Assembly: GCA_964629885.1 (NCBI GenBank)
Contig: CAZVRJ010000003.1
Span: 38,806-102,805 of the forward strand
Length of the DNA stretch: 64,000 nucleotides
From: CAYWCV01 sp964629885
GTDB taxonomy: Bacteria > Bacteroidota > Rhodothermia > Balneolales > CAYWCV01
Direction: 5' to 3'
This document shows positions 45,450 to 52,854 of this stretch, piece after piece; position 1 is the stretch's first letter; every line of letters starts with the position of its first letter. The notes under the pieces were generated by a model. It was given only the letters and a program-made list of their open reading frames with translations, had not been told where the DNA came from and did not search any database. The translations under genes were made by a program, and so were the position numbers.

Positions 45450-48400
45450 TTAGTTTTGATGGATTTTTTTCAACATGATGGTACAATCGATGCCCTCAAT
45501 GTCCCACGACTTAATCAAGTCGTAGTCGCTGAGCGTTCCATTCTGCACCGCTGTAGCCAGAGTTTCGCCTGCTATGTACAATTTCATTGCCTCCACGGCG
45601 CGACCGATGTCTTGCCCGCCTTGCCAAGCAATGGTGATTCTGTCGGTAACGTCGAAATCCGCTTCCTTGCGCATGTTTTGAACACGGTTTACAAATTCGC
45701 GTGCTAGCCCCTCATTACGCAATTCGTCGGTTATCTTTGTATCGGCAGCCACGCTTATTCCGAAGTCGGTCTCAACTTCCCAACCGTGTATACCGCTACG
45801 CAAGATATCAAGATCTTCGGAAACTAATGTTACCGGAGTTCCATCAACGTCAATTGTTAACTTACCGTCTCTCTCGAATGTATTGATAGATTCGTTATCG
45901 AACGCCGTTACTTTGGCAGCAACGGCTTTCATCAATCCACCAAGCTTCTTACCTAAGATCGGGAAATTAGGTTTCACCTTTTTGTCAACAATTCCGGTTT
46001 CGTCGCTCACATACTCGATGGCCTTGATGTTGACCTCATCTTTGATGATGCCGGCCATGGTGTCGATGGCTTCGCGCTCGGCGGGATCCTGGATCGGAAG
46101 GATGATGCGTGACAACGGCTGACGCACGTTCACACCGATCTTGTTGCGGATACGAAGTACGAGACTTGAAATCTTACGTGCTAAATCCATCCGGTGCTCG
46201 AGGTCGGCGTCGATGGCCGTTTCGTTTACAGCGGGGTAAAACGAGATGTGCACCGAGGTCTGTGGCTGCTTGACGGTCTCATTCAGCTTTTGGAACAGCC
46301 ACTCCGAAACGAATGGCGCTACAGGACTCATCATTTTCGAAACTGCCAAGAGGCACTCGAACAAGGTCTGATAGGCTGCCGTCTTATCGGCAGTGGTGCC
46401 CTCTTTCCAGAAACGGCGACGGCTTCGACGTACATACCAATTTGAGAGCTCCTCGATAAACTCCTCGATGGCCCTTACAGCTTTCGTAGGCTCGTAGGCC
46501 TCGAAATGCGTATCCGACTCCTTGACCACCGTGTTCTTGCGGGAGATTATCCAACGGTCCATCTCGGGACGGTCCTGCATCGGAATTGGCTTGCCTGAGT
46601 AGGTGAACCCATCGATGTTGGCATACAGCGCAAAGAAGCTATAGGTATTCACCACCGTGTTGAACACGCGCCGTTGAATTTCCTTGATGCCGTCGGTGCT
46701 GAACTTAAGATTCTCCCAGGGCGAAGCGTTGCTGATCATATACCAGCGGGTGCTGTCGGCGCCGAACTCCTCTAGCGTGGCAAACGGATCGACCGTGTTG
46801 CCCTTGCTCTTCGACATCTTCTCCCCCTTGGCGTCGAGAACGAGTCCGTTCGACACCACGTTCAGGTAGGCCGGCTTGTCGAAAAGCATGGTACCAAGCG
46901 CATGCAGCGTATAGAACCATCCACGGGTTTGGTCGACGCCCTCGGCAATGAAATCGGCGGGGAACTGCTCCTTGAAGATGTCCTTGTTCTCAAACGGATA
47001 GTGATGCTGAGCGAACGGCATGGCGCCCGAGTCGAACCACACGTCGATCAGGTCGGTCACACGGCGCATGGTGCCGCCATCAGGGGCTGGCCAGGTGATG
47101 TCGTCGATGAACGGACGGTGGAGATCCAATTCGGCGTCTTCATCGAAACCTGCCTTCTGGCGAAGCTCGGCAACACTGCCGATGCATTCCATATAGGTAG
47201 GATCGGTGTCGCTCACCCAGATAGGTAGCGGTGTACCCCAGTAGCGCTGGCGCGAAATGGCCCAATCCACGTTGTTCTCGAGCCAGGAGCCGAAACGTCC
47301 CGTTCCGGTGCTCTCCGGCTTCCAGTTGATGGTCTTGTTGATTTCGACCATGCGATCGCGCACGGCTGTGGTGCGGATGAACCACGACTCGACCGGATAA
47401 GACATCAACGGAGTGCCTTTGCGCCAGTCGTGCGGATAGTTGTGCAGGTAGGTCTCTTGACGGAAGAGTACGCCGCTGGCCTTAAGGTCGCGAACAATGG
47501 CCTTGTCGGCATCCTTGAACCACATGCCGTCGTAAGGCTCGATGGTGTGGTTGAAGCATCCGTCGCGGTCGATCGGATTGTACATCGGGATGCCCTCGCG
47601 CTGGCAGGTGTCGAAGTCGTCGGCGCCGAAAGCCGGGGCCATGTGCACGATGCCCGTGCCGTCCTCGGTGGTGACAAAGGCGCCCGGCAGAACCCGCCAT
47701 GCCTCGCTGCGGTCGATGGTGCGCGTCGCGAACGGATAGATCGGCTCGTAGGTTTTGCCCACTAGCTCAGATCCCTTGATCCTTCTCAGCTCCTCATAGT
47801 TCTCTTTGACAACATCCGACAGACGGTCTGCGGCAAGAATGAGATGCTCGACCGTATCGCCCTGATGGTGACGGACAAGCACGTACTCGATTTCCGGGTT
47901 CACGGCAAGCGCCATGTTGGATACCAGGGTCCAAGGAGTGGTCGTCCAGGCGAGGAAATACGTATCAGGCGCCTCGGTGAGGCGGAAACGCACATAGACC
48001 GACGGATCCTGGACCTCCTTGTAGCCGAGGCTAACCTCGTGGGAGCTGAGCACGGTGCCGCTGCCCGGCGAATACCATTGGATCTTGTAGCCCTTGTAGA
48101 GCATCCCCTTGTCGTAGAGCGTCTTGAGCGCCCACCAGATCGACTCGATGTAGCGGTTCTCGAAGGTGATATACGGATCATCCAAATCCACCCAATACCC
48201 CATGGTCTTGGTGAGGTTGTCCCAGAGGTCCTTGTACTTGAGCACGCTCTCGCGGCAGGCCTTGTTGTATGCGGCGATGCCGTACTCTTCGACTTGTGCG
48301 CGTCCCTTCAGTCCAAGCGCCTTCTCGACCTCGATCTCGACGGGGAGTCCGTGGGTGTCCCATCCGGCCTTGCGCTCGACCCGGAAGCCCTTAAGCGTCT

Positions 48401-48620
48401 TGTAGCGGCAAAAGAGGTCCTTCACCGTGCGGGCCATCACGTGGTGGATGCCCGGCTTGCCGTTGGCGGTAGGTGGACCCTCATAAAACGTGAAGGGGAT
48501 GCCGTCGGAGCGGCTTTCCAGGCTCTTCTCGAACACACGATTGCTTTCCCACCACGACAGGATTTCCTTCTCCATGTCGGGATAGTTCAACTGTTTTACT
48601 TCGGTGAACTTGGGATTCAT
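45450..48620 (-). CDS. ileS: Isoleucyl-tRNA synthetase
   Basis: Charges tRNA-Ile. Class I signatures are the HIGH-like G57-I-H-H60 (in GKPGIHHVMARTVKDL) and K601-M-S-K-S605. The editing domain lies about 200-400 (AWTTTPWTLVSNMALAVNP, then GTGIVHMAPAFGADDFD). At 1056 residues it is the long eukaryote-like (IleS2) form common in Bacteroidota, which tends to be resistant to mupirocin. Its base composition shifts inside the gene: bases 48301-48360 (5' end) are 65 percent GC, and bases 45841-45900 (3' end) 38 percent. It is the first gene of the ileS-traR-lspA operon, with a 98-bp region shared with the divergent lipoprotein gene. Confidence 0.97.
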   Translation of the reverse strand: MNPKFTEVKQLNYPDMEKEILSWWESNRVFEKSLESRSDGIPFTFYEGPPTANGKPGIHHVMARTVKDLFCRYKTLKGFRVERKAGWDTHGLPVEIEVEKALGLKGRAQVEEYGIAAYNKACRESVLKYKDLWDNLTKTMGYWVDLDDPYITFENRYIESIWWALKTLYDKGMLYKGYKIQWYSPGSGTVLSSHEVSLGYKEVQDPSVYVRFRLTEAPDTYFLAWTTTPWTLVSNMALAVNPEIEYVLVRHHQGDTVEHLILAADRLSDVVKENYEELRRIKGSELVGKTYEPIYPFATRTIDRSEAWRVLPGAFVTTEDGTGIVHMAPAFGADDFDTCQREGIPMYNPIDRDGCFNHTIEPYDGMWFKDADKAIVRDLKASGVLFRQETYLHNYPHDWRKGTPLMSYPVESWFIRTTAVRDRMVEINKTINWKPESTGTGRFGSWLENNVDWAISRQRYWGTPLPIWVSDTDPTYMECIGSVAELRQKAGFDEDAELDLHRPFIDDITWPAPDGGTMRRVTDLIDVWFDSGAMPFAQHHYPFENKDIFKEQFPADFIAEGVDQTRGWFYTLHALGTMLFDKPAYLNVVSNGLVLDAKGEKMSKSKGNTVDPFATLEEFGADSTRWYMISNASPWENLKFSTDGIKEIQRRVFNTVVNTYSFFALYANIDGFTYSGKPIPMQDRPEMDRWIISRKNTVVKESDTHFEAYEPTKAVRAIEEFIEELSNWYVRRSRRRFWKEGTTADKTAAYQTLFECLLAVSKMMSPVAPFVSEWLFQKLNETVKQPQTSVHISFYPAVNETAIDADLEHRMDLARKISSLVLRIRNKIGVNVRQPLSRIILPIQDPAEREAIDTMAGIIKDEVNIKAIEYVSDETGIVDKKVKPNFPILGKKLGGLMKAVAAKVTAFDNESINTFERDGKLTIDVDGTPVTLVSEDLDILRSGIHGWEVETDFGISVAADTKITDELRNEGLAREFVNRVQNMRKEADFDVTDRITIAWQGGQDIGRAVEAMKLYIAGETLATAVQNGTLSDYDLIKSWDIEGIDCTIMLKKIHQN

Positions 48621-48645
48621 ATTGGGCAGTTGGGATCCGTTACTG

Positions 48646-48655
48646 TATATTTATA
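48646..48655. promoter_or_regulatory. Symmetric AT box in the ileS/lipoprotein divergent region
   Basis: TATATTTATA lies between the divergent ileS and 48719 genes and reads as a near -10 or TAnnTTTG-like box on either strand. Neither side has a clear -35 partner, so the assignment is tentative. Confidence 0.25.
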
Positions 48656-48718
48656 AGCTTGAAAGATACGCTTTTTTGCGGAAAATCCCGTTTATCCACA
48701 CTGAACAAACCAAAGGAT

Positions 48719-49273
48719 ATGACCCTACTACGCATGAATAGGCAGTTTGAAATTGGATTCATCCTACTCTTTTCGGCAACCCTATTTACCCTTCAGGGCT
48801 GCAGCTCTGGCCCGAATTACTCCGATACGCTCAAAAGCATCGAGCAGGTGGAAGTGATCCTAAAGCAGGCCCAGCGCGACGGGCTTCCTGAGACTATGAA
48901 ACTCAGTGCGGCGACCCTTGACTCGCTGTATGCATCCTACACCATGCAATGGCCCGATTCATCGAAGGCTGCCCAGTTCATGTTCAATCGGGCAAACATG
49001 ATGGCTGAATATAACCAGGACTATGAGGGCTGTGTCGTACTGCTCGACTCATTGGTGCAACGCTATCCGGATTCGGAGTATGCCGAGCGTTCCCGCTTTC
49101 TGAAGGGCTACACCCTGGCCAACCATGTGGGCGATACGACCAGGGCTCGTGCCGCTTATGAAGATTTCCTGTCAAAACACCCCAACAGCGAGCTCGTGCC
49201 CTCCGTCGAGTTCGAAATCCGCACATTGGGCAAGTCGATGGACCAGCTGGATAGCTTGTTTTTGGGTAATTAG
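48719..49273 (+). CDS. TPR-containing lipoprotein (BamD/YbgF-like)
   Basis: A lipoprotein signal (LFTLQGC, Cys about residue 24) is followed by a short helical region (SDTLKSIEQVEVILKQAQRD) and TPR-like helices: ADSLYASYTMQWPDSSKAA-type and SEYAERSRFLKGYTLANHVGDTTRARAAYEDFLSKHPNSE, quoted here as family-style segments. The FLSKHPNSELVPSVEFEI ending is typical of BamD/YbgF-type tetratricopeptide proteins. At ~184 residues it is shorter than BamD (~245), so a generic TPR lipoprotein is the safer call. I start at the ATG at 48719, preceded by AAAGGA; a further Met at 48734 is possible. It diverges from ileS. Confidence 0.78.
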   Translation: MTLLRMNRQFEIGFILLFSATLFTLQGCSSGPNYSDTLKSIEQVEVILKQAQRDGLPETMKLSAATLDSLYASYTMQWPDSSKAAQFMFNRANMMAEYNQDYEGCVVLLDSLVQRYPDSEYAERSRFLKGYTLANHVGDTTRARAAYEDFLSKHPNSELVPSVEFEIRTLGKSMDQLDSLFLGN

Positions 49274-49308
49274 GTGTTAAAAAAATATAATTTGTTTTTT
49301 TGGTACTA

Positions 49309-49336
49309 TTGACTTTTTGATTATGGGGGGTATAAT
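49309..49336 (+). promoter_or_regulatory. Consensus sigma70-type promoter of the Cys-rich peptide gene
   Basis: TTGACT at 49309-49314 and TATAAT at 49331-49336, separated by 16 bp, match the housekeeping consensus closely. A G-run (49325-49330) lies just before the -10. Transcription would begin near 49343, about 30 bp before the ATG at 49374. It is the best promoter match I found in the window. Confidence 0.65.
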
Positions 49337-49360
49337 CCGCGTAACTTCAAAACATAACAG

Positions 49361-49367
49361 AGGAGGT
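49361..49367 (+). promoter_or_regulatory. Strong Shine-Dalgarno (AGGAGGT) before the peptide gene
   Basis: AGGAGGT sits six bases upstream of the ATG at 49374 and selects it over in-frame upstream starts such as that at 49317, which would overlap the promoter. Confidence 0.8.
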
Positions 49368-49373
49368 ACTCCA

Positions 49374-49604
49374 ATGAAATCCCTACTAACTGGTTTTGTA
49401 TTTGCGCTATTGACTCTCACAAGCACTAACAACACAAATGCAACAGAATCATGCATGGAGAGTGGTGCGTGCTGGGAAAGCTGTATTTGTGAATGCGGAA
49501 GCGAATTTATCTGCATTTACATGGATTGCGGTAATGGCACAGAATTGTGCTACAAGGGAGATGGAACATGGATCTGCGAAGAGGCCGATGGTTGTGATCC
49601 ATAA
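49374..49604 (+). CDS. Small secreted cysteine-rich peptide (ten cysteines in mature part)
   Basis: A 76-residue precursor that I assign to no family. Residues 1-23 form a signal peptide (MKSLLTGFVFALLTL then a polar NNTNA cleavage region). The predicted mature part of ~53 residues has ten cysteines at close spacing (SGAC, ESCICEC, IC, MDC, ELC, WIC, DGC), an acidic bias and no lysine-rich patch. It is likely a disulphide-bonded knottin-like peptide. The arrangement resembles, in position only, the NVEALA-type peptides found before 6-bladed propeller genes in Bacteroides. It has its own consensus promoter and strong ribosome-binding site. The following propeller gene starts inside its last codons (17-bp overlap), so they are translationally coupled. 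Function unknown: toxin, pheromone or ligand are all possible. Confidence 0.78.
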   Translation: MKSLLTGFVFALLTLTSTNNTNATESCMESGACWESCICECGSEFICIYMDCGNGTELCYKGDGTWICEEADGCDP

Positions 49605-50625
49605 TTTCATACCACGAAATTTCGTACTCCCAATTATTATCATCACGATGCTGGCAACTTGCCGGCATCGTGACGATTTTCCAACTAGGGAAGTGGCAAA
49701 GTTCAATAGTGATCTCGTCTTCGACTACAGCCAGCATGACCTGGATATCTTTGATCCTCACAGAATTCTATTGGCACCTGAAGGGTTGTACATTGCCAGT
49801 AAGAATGCACAGTTGATTCGGCTTATCGACATAAAAACTGGTGAAACTATTCGAGAGTATGGAGTTGGTAAGGGGCGCGGTCCAGGAGAACATGAAAATT
49901 TAATGGAGTTTGATGTGTCGGAGCGCAATGTCAGCACGATCGACCATACGTTGATGCGCGTTACTGTATTCGATAAGTCATCTGGTGGTGTTGTACACAC
50001 CGCGCCATTGAAAAGGACACCGACATGGATGGTCAATTTGGGTAATGTGCACATTTCGAGCACAATTATGTCTGACTCTCTGTTTTACCTCTCTGATTCC
50101 AAAACAGACTCAATCATTAGCTCCTCAAGTATACTCAACTTAGACACGTCGAAGGAGTATGGGTTATCGATGCCAGGTAGATATATCGTCTTTCGAGATC
50201 GTTTCTTATACTTCCCGATTTGGGATCGACGTGTTTTTGAAGTCAATTACGATACTATATCACTTACTCGGGGTCGGATATTTGATTCACAAATCGATAC
50301 ATTTTCTTTCAAGCCGAGTCTTGACATGTCAAGTGAAAATCAGGCCATGGTACAGGCACCCAAGTCGCGATACTCCCGTTCTGGTGTTACAAGGTCGGGT
50401 AATGTCATCTACCAGTTGGTGCATTTGTTCGGATTCCATCCCAATCAACGCTATCAGACATATCTCGATGTTTACGACTTGGATTTAAACTACCAGTATT
50501 CGTACGGCGATTTACATGACCTTTTTTACCCTGATGGTGTGCAATCGATCTCGGCGTACAATGATACTCTGTGCTTCAAATCGAATGAAAATGTCCTTTG
50601 TTACGCAATGACTGACGACAAATAG
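49588..50625 (+). CDS. 6-bladed beta-propeller lipoprotein coupled to the Cys-rich peptide
   Basis: 345 residues. The N-terminus is a lipoprotein-type signal ending MLATC (about residue 23). The body is propeller-like, with the group's hallmark near residue 95 (YGVGKGRGPGEHENL) and further blades (FDPHRILLAPEGLYIAS, MRVTVFDKSSGGVVHTA, YQTYLDVYDLDLNYQYSYG). Longer in-frame starts from 49438 run through the peptide gene and lack a signal, so the ATG at 49588 is preferred; GAAGAGG just before it can serve as ribosome-binding site. It is AT-rich (38 percent GC in bases 50101-50160) in a GC-rich area. It probably binds a ligand at the cell surface, perhaps the adjacent peptide; that is inference. 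Confidence 0.82.
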   Translation: MVVIHNFIPRNFVLPIIIITMLATCRHRDDFPTREVAKFNSDLVFDYSQHDLDIFDPHRILLAPEGLYIASKNAQLIRLIDIKTGETIREYGVGKGRGPGEHENLMEFDVSERNVSTIDHTLMRVTVFDKSSGGVVHTAPLKRTPTWMVNLGNVHISSTIMSDSLFYLSDSKTDSIISSSSILNLDTSKEYGLSMPGRYIVFRDRFLYFPIWDRRVFEVNYDTISLTRGRIFDSQIDTFSFKPSLDMSSENQAMVQAPKSRYSRSGVTRSGNVIYQLVHLFGFHPNQRYQTYLDVYDLDLNYQYSYGDLHDLFYPDGVQSISAYNDTLCFKSNENVLCYAMTDDK

Positions 50626-50643
50626 GGCTATATTAGGCCCTAT
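50622..50643 (+). other. Hairpin linking propeller stop and phosphatase start
   Basis: ATAGGGC and GCCCTAT are a perfect 7-bp inverted repeat with an 8-nt loop. The left arm holds the TAG stop of the propeller gene, and the right arm ends two bases into the ATG (50642) of the phosphatase gene. It could hide the next start codon or act as a weak terminator. Confidence 0.5.
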
Positions 50644-51166
50644 GAGCATATTATCCGACTTTAAGCCCGATTTTCCCATCACTCAAGAGCGCCCGTTTCG
50701 GGTGCTGTTCGTATGTCTCGGTAACATTTGTCGGAGTCCGACGGCCGAGGGCATCTTTCAGCATCAGGTGATCGCGCGTGGCCTTCAGGCCTACTTCGAG
50801 ATCGATTCGGCTGGCACTTCGGGCTGGCACGAGGGCGAGCCGGCCAACAGCAAGAGCCGAGCCACTGCCGAAAAACACGGCGTTAAATTACTGACACGAT
50901 CAAGGGCGCTTAAGCCTTCCGATATGTCGTACTTCGACCTGATCATACCCATGGACCGCCAGAACCAGCGCGACATCCTCTCGCTTGCGCACGACGATTC
51001 ACAGCGCTCCAAGGTGGTGATGATGCGGGATTTCGACCCGGAAGGCGCCGGCGACGTTCCCGATCCCTACTACGACGCCCTCGAAGGCTTCGAGCATGTG
51101 TTCCAGATCCTCTTGAGAAGCAGCTCCGCCCTGCTCGAGCGCCTCGAAAAGTACATCCAGCGGTAA
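50642..51166 (+). CDS. Low-molecular-weight protein tyrosine phosphatase
   Basis: Cytoplasmic LMW-PTP. The P-loop C25-LGNIC-R31-S is at the N-terminus (VLFVCLGNICRSPTAEG) and the general-acid D141 is in VPDPYYDALEGF. Both catalytic elements are intact. An N-terminal 15-residue extension precedes the first strand. Family members dephosphorylate tyrosine kinases of capsule or exopolysaccharide synthesis, or act on arsenate or arginine phosphate; no tyrosine-kinase gene is adjacent. The gene lies 16 bp after the propeller gene and 15 bp before fructosamine kinase. LMW-PTP and fructosamine kinase genes are paired in many bacteria, which suggests a protein-repair theme. Confidence 0.93.
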   Translation: MSILSDFKPDFPITQERPFRVLFVCLGNICRSPTAEGIFQHQVIARGLQAYFEIDSAGTSGWHEGEPANSKSRATAEKHGVKLLTRSRALKPSDMSYFDLIIPMDRQNQRDILSLAHDDSQRSKVVMMRDFDPEGAGDVPDPYYDALEGFEHVFQILLRSSSALLERLEKYIQR

Positions 51167-51181
51167 TTACACCGATATTTC

Positions 51182-52051
51182 GTGAAATTTCCCATCGAAA
51201 TATCGGGGTATATCGAAGAAAATTTTGCCGATATCGTTGGTCTGCGTCGCGTACGTGGGGGTGACATCAACGAGTCCGCTCTCTTCCGACTGGAAAATGG
51301 CACATCGCTGTTCGTCAAGTGGATCCACAAGGCACCACCCGATTTCCTGGCAAGGGAAGCCGAAGGTTTGCATGCACTCAAAAAGGCCATGCATTCACTG
51401 ATCGTACCTGAGGTCTACGCTGTAAACGTGTTTGACTCGGGCATGCAGATGCTCACCATGGAGTACCTGTCACCTGTCGAGCCCTCTCCCTCAGACTGGA
51501 TGAAAGCCGGCGAGGGGCTTGCTCTGCTGCATGCGAATACATCCGAAACGTTCGGTTGGCCGACAAGCAACTACATCGGCACATTGCCCCAAGAAAACAC
51601 GCCAAGCGCTTCATGGCCCGAATTTTTCGGCCAGCAACGGCTTCGCAAACAGTTGGCTTTGGGTTTGCAAAAAGGGGTGTTCGGCGCCGCCTTCGCCAAG
51701 CGCCTTGATCGACTCGTTGCCATGTTGCCCGATCTCCTGCCTGATGCTGCGCCTGAAATGACGCACGGCGACTTGTGGTCCGGCAACATCCTGTTCACGG
51801 CGAGTGGTCCTGCGCTCATCGACCCGGCCGTGGCATATACGCAAGGGGAGGCCGATGTAGCCATGAGCAAGCTGTTCGGGGGATTTCCCTCGGCGTTTTA
51901 CGACGCATACAAAACTGCAAAGCCGCTGATCGATGGCTGGGAACAGCGAATCCCGTTGCTGCAGTTGTACTGGTTGATGGTGCATGCCAATCTGTTTGGC
52001 GGCCATTATATTTCGCAGTGCCAATCCATCGTCGACCGACATGTCAACTGA
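51182..52051 (+). CDS. Fructosamine kinase family protein
   Basis: Kinase of the fructosamine/ribulosamine-3-kinase family (aminoglycoside-phosphotransferase fold), which phosphorylates sugars attached to protein lysines so that they fall off. An ATP-binding region (SALFRLENGTSLFVKW) and AREAEGLHALKKA precede the catalytic loop THGDLWSGN (Asp as base) and the metal-binding IDPAVAYTQGEADVAM, all near-perfect for the family. The start is a GTG, and 289 residues is normal. It lies 15 bp after the tyrosine phosphatase gene. The next gene overlaps its end by 11 bp. Confidence 0.93.
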   Translation: MKFPIEISGYIEENFADIVGLRRVRGGDINESALFRLENGTSLFVKWIHKAPPDFLAREAEGLHALKKAMHSLIVPEVYAVNVFDSGMQMLTMEYLSPVEPSPSDWMKAGEGLALLHANTSETFGWPTSNYIGTLPQENTPSASWPEFFGQQRLRKQLALGLQKGVFGAAFAKRLDRLVAMLPDLLPDAAPEMTHGDLWSGNILFTASGPALIDPAVAYTQGEADVAMSKLFGGFPSAFYDAYKTAKPLIDGWEQRIPLLQLYWLMVHANLFGGHYISQCQSIVDRHVN

Positions 52052-52790
52052 ACGTACACCGCAACGCATCGTCAGCCTCGTGCCCAGCCTCACAGAGTTC
52101 TTGGTCGACATCGGCGTGGGCGAACGGCTGGTTGGTCGCACCAAGTTCTGCATCCATCCGGAGGACGCCGTCGCGCGCATCCCGACCTTTGGCGGCACCA
52201 AGAACCCCAAGGTGGATGCCATCGTTGACGCAGGTGCCGACCTGGTAATCATGAACCGCGAGGAGAACCGCCGTGAGGACTACGAGGCGCTGGCGGAGCG
52301 TACCCAGGTGCTCATGACCGACATCCTCACGGTCGATGACGCCCTCCGCGAAATGCGCATTATTGGCCACACCGTCGGCTGCGAAACGTTAGCAGCGCAC
52401 ATCTGCGACCAAATTGAGGACCAACGTAAAGCTGCAACGCACACCGACACCGTGGATGTCGCCTACTTTATTTGGCGGGAGCCATGGATGGTGGCCGGTG
52501 GATCCACCTACATAAATGATGTACTCGAACGATTCGGAATGCGAAACGTATTTGCCAATGAGGAGCGCTATCCTGAGATCCAACTGAGTGAGCTTATAGA
52601 ACGACGACCGAGTAGGGTTCTGCTCAGCTCTGAGCCCTATCCTTTCAAGCCCAAGCACATAGCGGAAGTCGAAAATGCAGTGCCTGGAGTGCGGGTGGAA
52701 CTGGTCGACGGCGAGTGGTTCAGCTGGTATGGAAGCAGGATGCTGCCTGCGTTCAAATCCATCATAAAATGGCGAAAAAACTTGATTTGA
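52041..52790 (+). CDS. Helical-backbone metal receptor / BtuF-like substrate-binding protein without signal peptide
   Basis: Class III periplasmic-binding-protein fold, as in cobalamin/haem-binding BtuF. Examples are the N-terminal RIVSLVPSLTEFLVDIGVGERLVG and a C-terminal RPSRVLLSSEPYPF with a KWRKN ending. The two lobes are joined by a long central helix (LREMRIIGHTVGCETLAAHI). Unusually there is no signal peptide at the ATG at 52041. A longer frame from 51984 does not supply one either, and no ABC permease or ATPase gene is near. Such soluble orphans are found in other Bacteroidota and may act in the cytoplasm. It overlaps the fructosamine kinase gene by 11 bp. A ligand cannot be assigned. 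Confidence 0.82.
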   Translation: MSTERTPQRIVSLVPSLTEFLVDIGVGERLVGRTKFCIHPEDAVARIPTFGGTKNPKVDAIVDAGADLVIMNREENRREDYEALAERTQVLMTDILTVDDALREMRIIGHTVGCETLAAHICDQIEDQRKAATHTDTVDVAYFIWREPWMVAGGSTYINDVLERFGMRNVFANEERYPEIQLSELIERRPSRVLLSSEPYPFKPKHIAEVENAVPGVRVELVDGEWFSWYGSRMLPAFKSIIKWRKNLI

Positions 52791-52854
52791 CAGATGCTTG
52801 GCACACCAACTGAGGTGGTATAGCCGTTGTAATTTCGTACATTCAGTCTAGAAT

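Noticed and set aside
47844..48656. 270-codon open frame antisense to ileS
   Set aside because: Shadow of the GC-rich 5' half of ileS, with no signal, motif or ribosome-binding site.
49438..49587. Upstream extension of the propeller gene frame through the peptide gene
   Set aside because: It lacks a signal peptide and overlaps a better-supported gene; the ATG at 49588 gives a lipoprotein signal.
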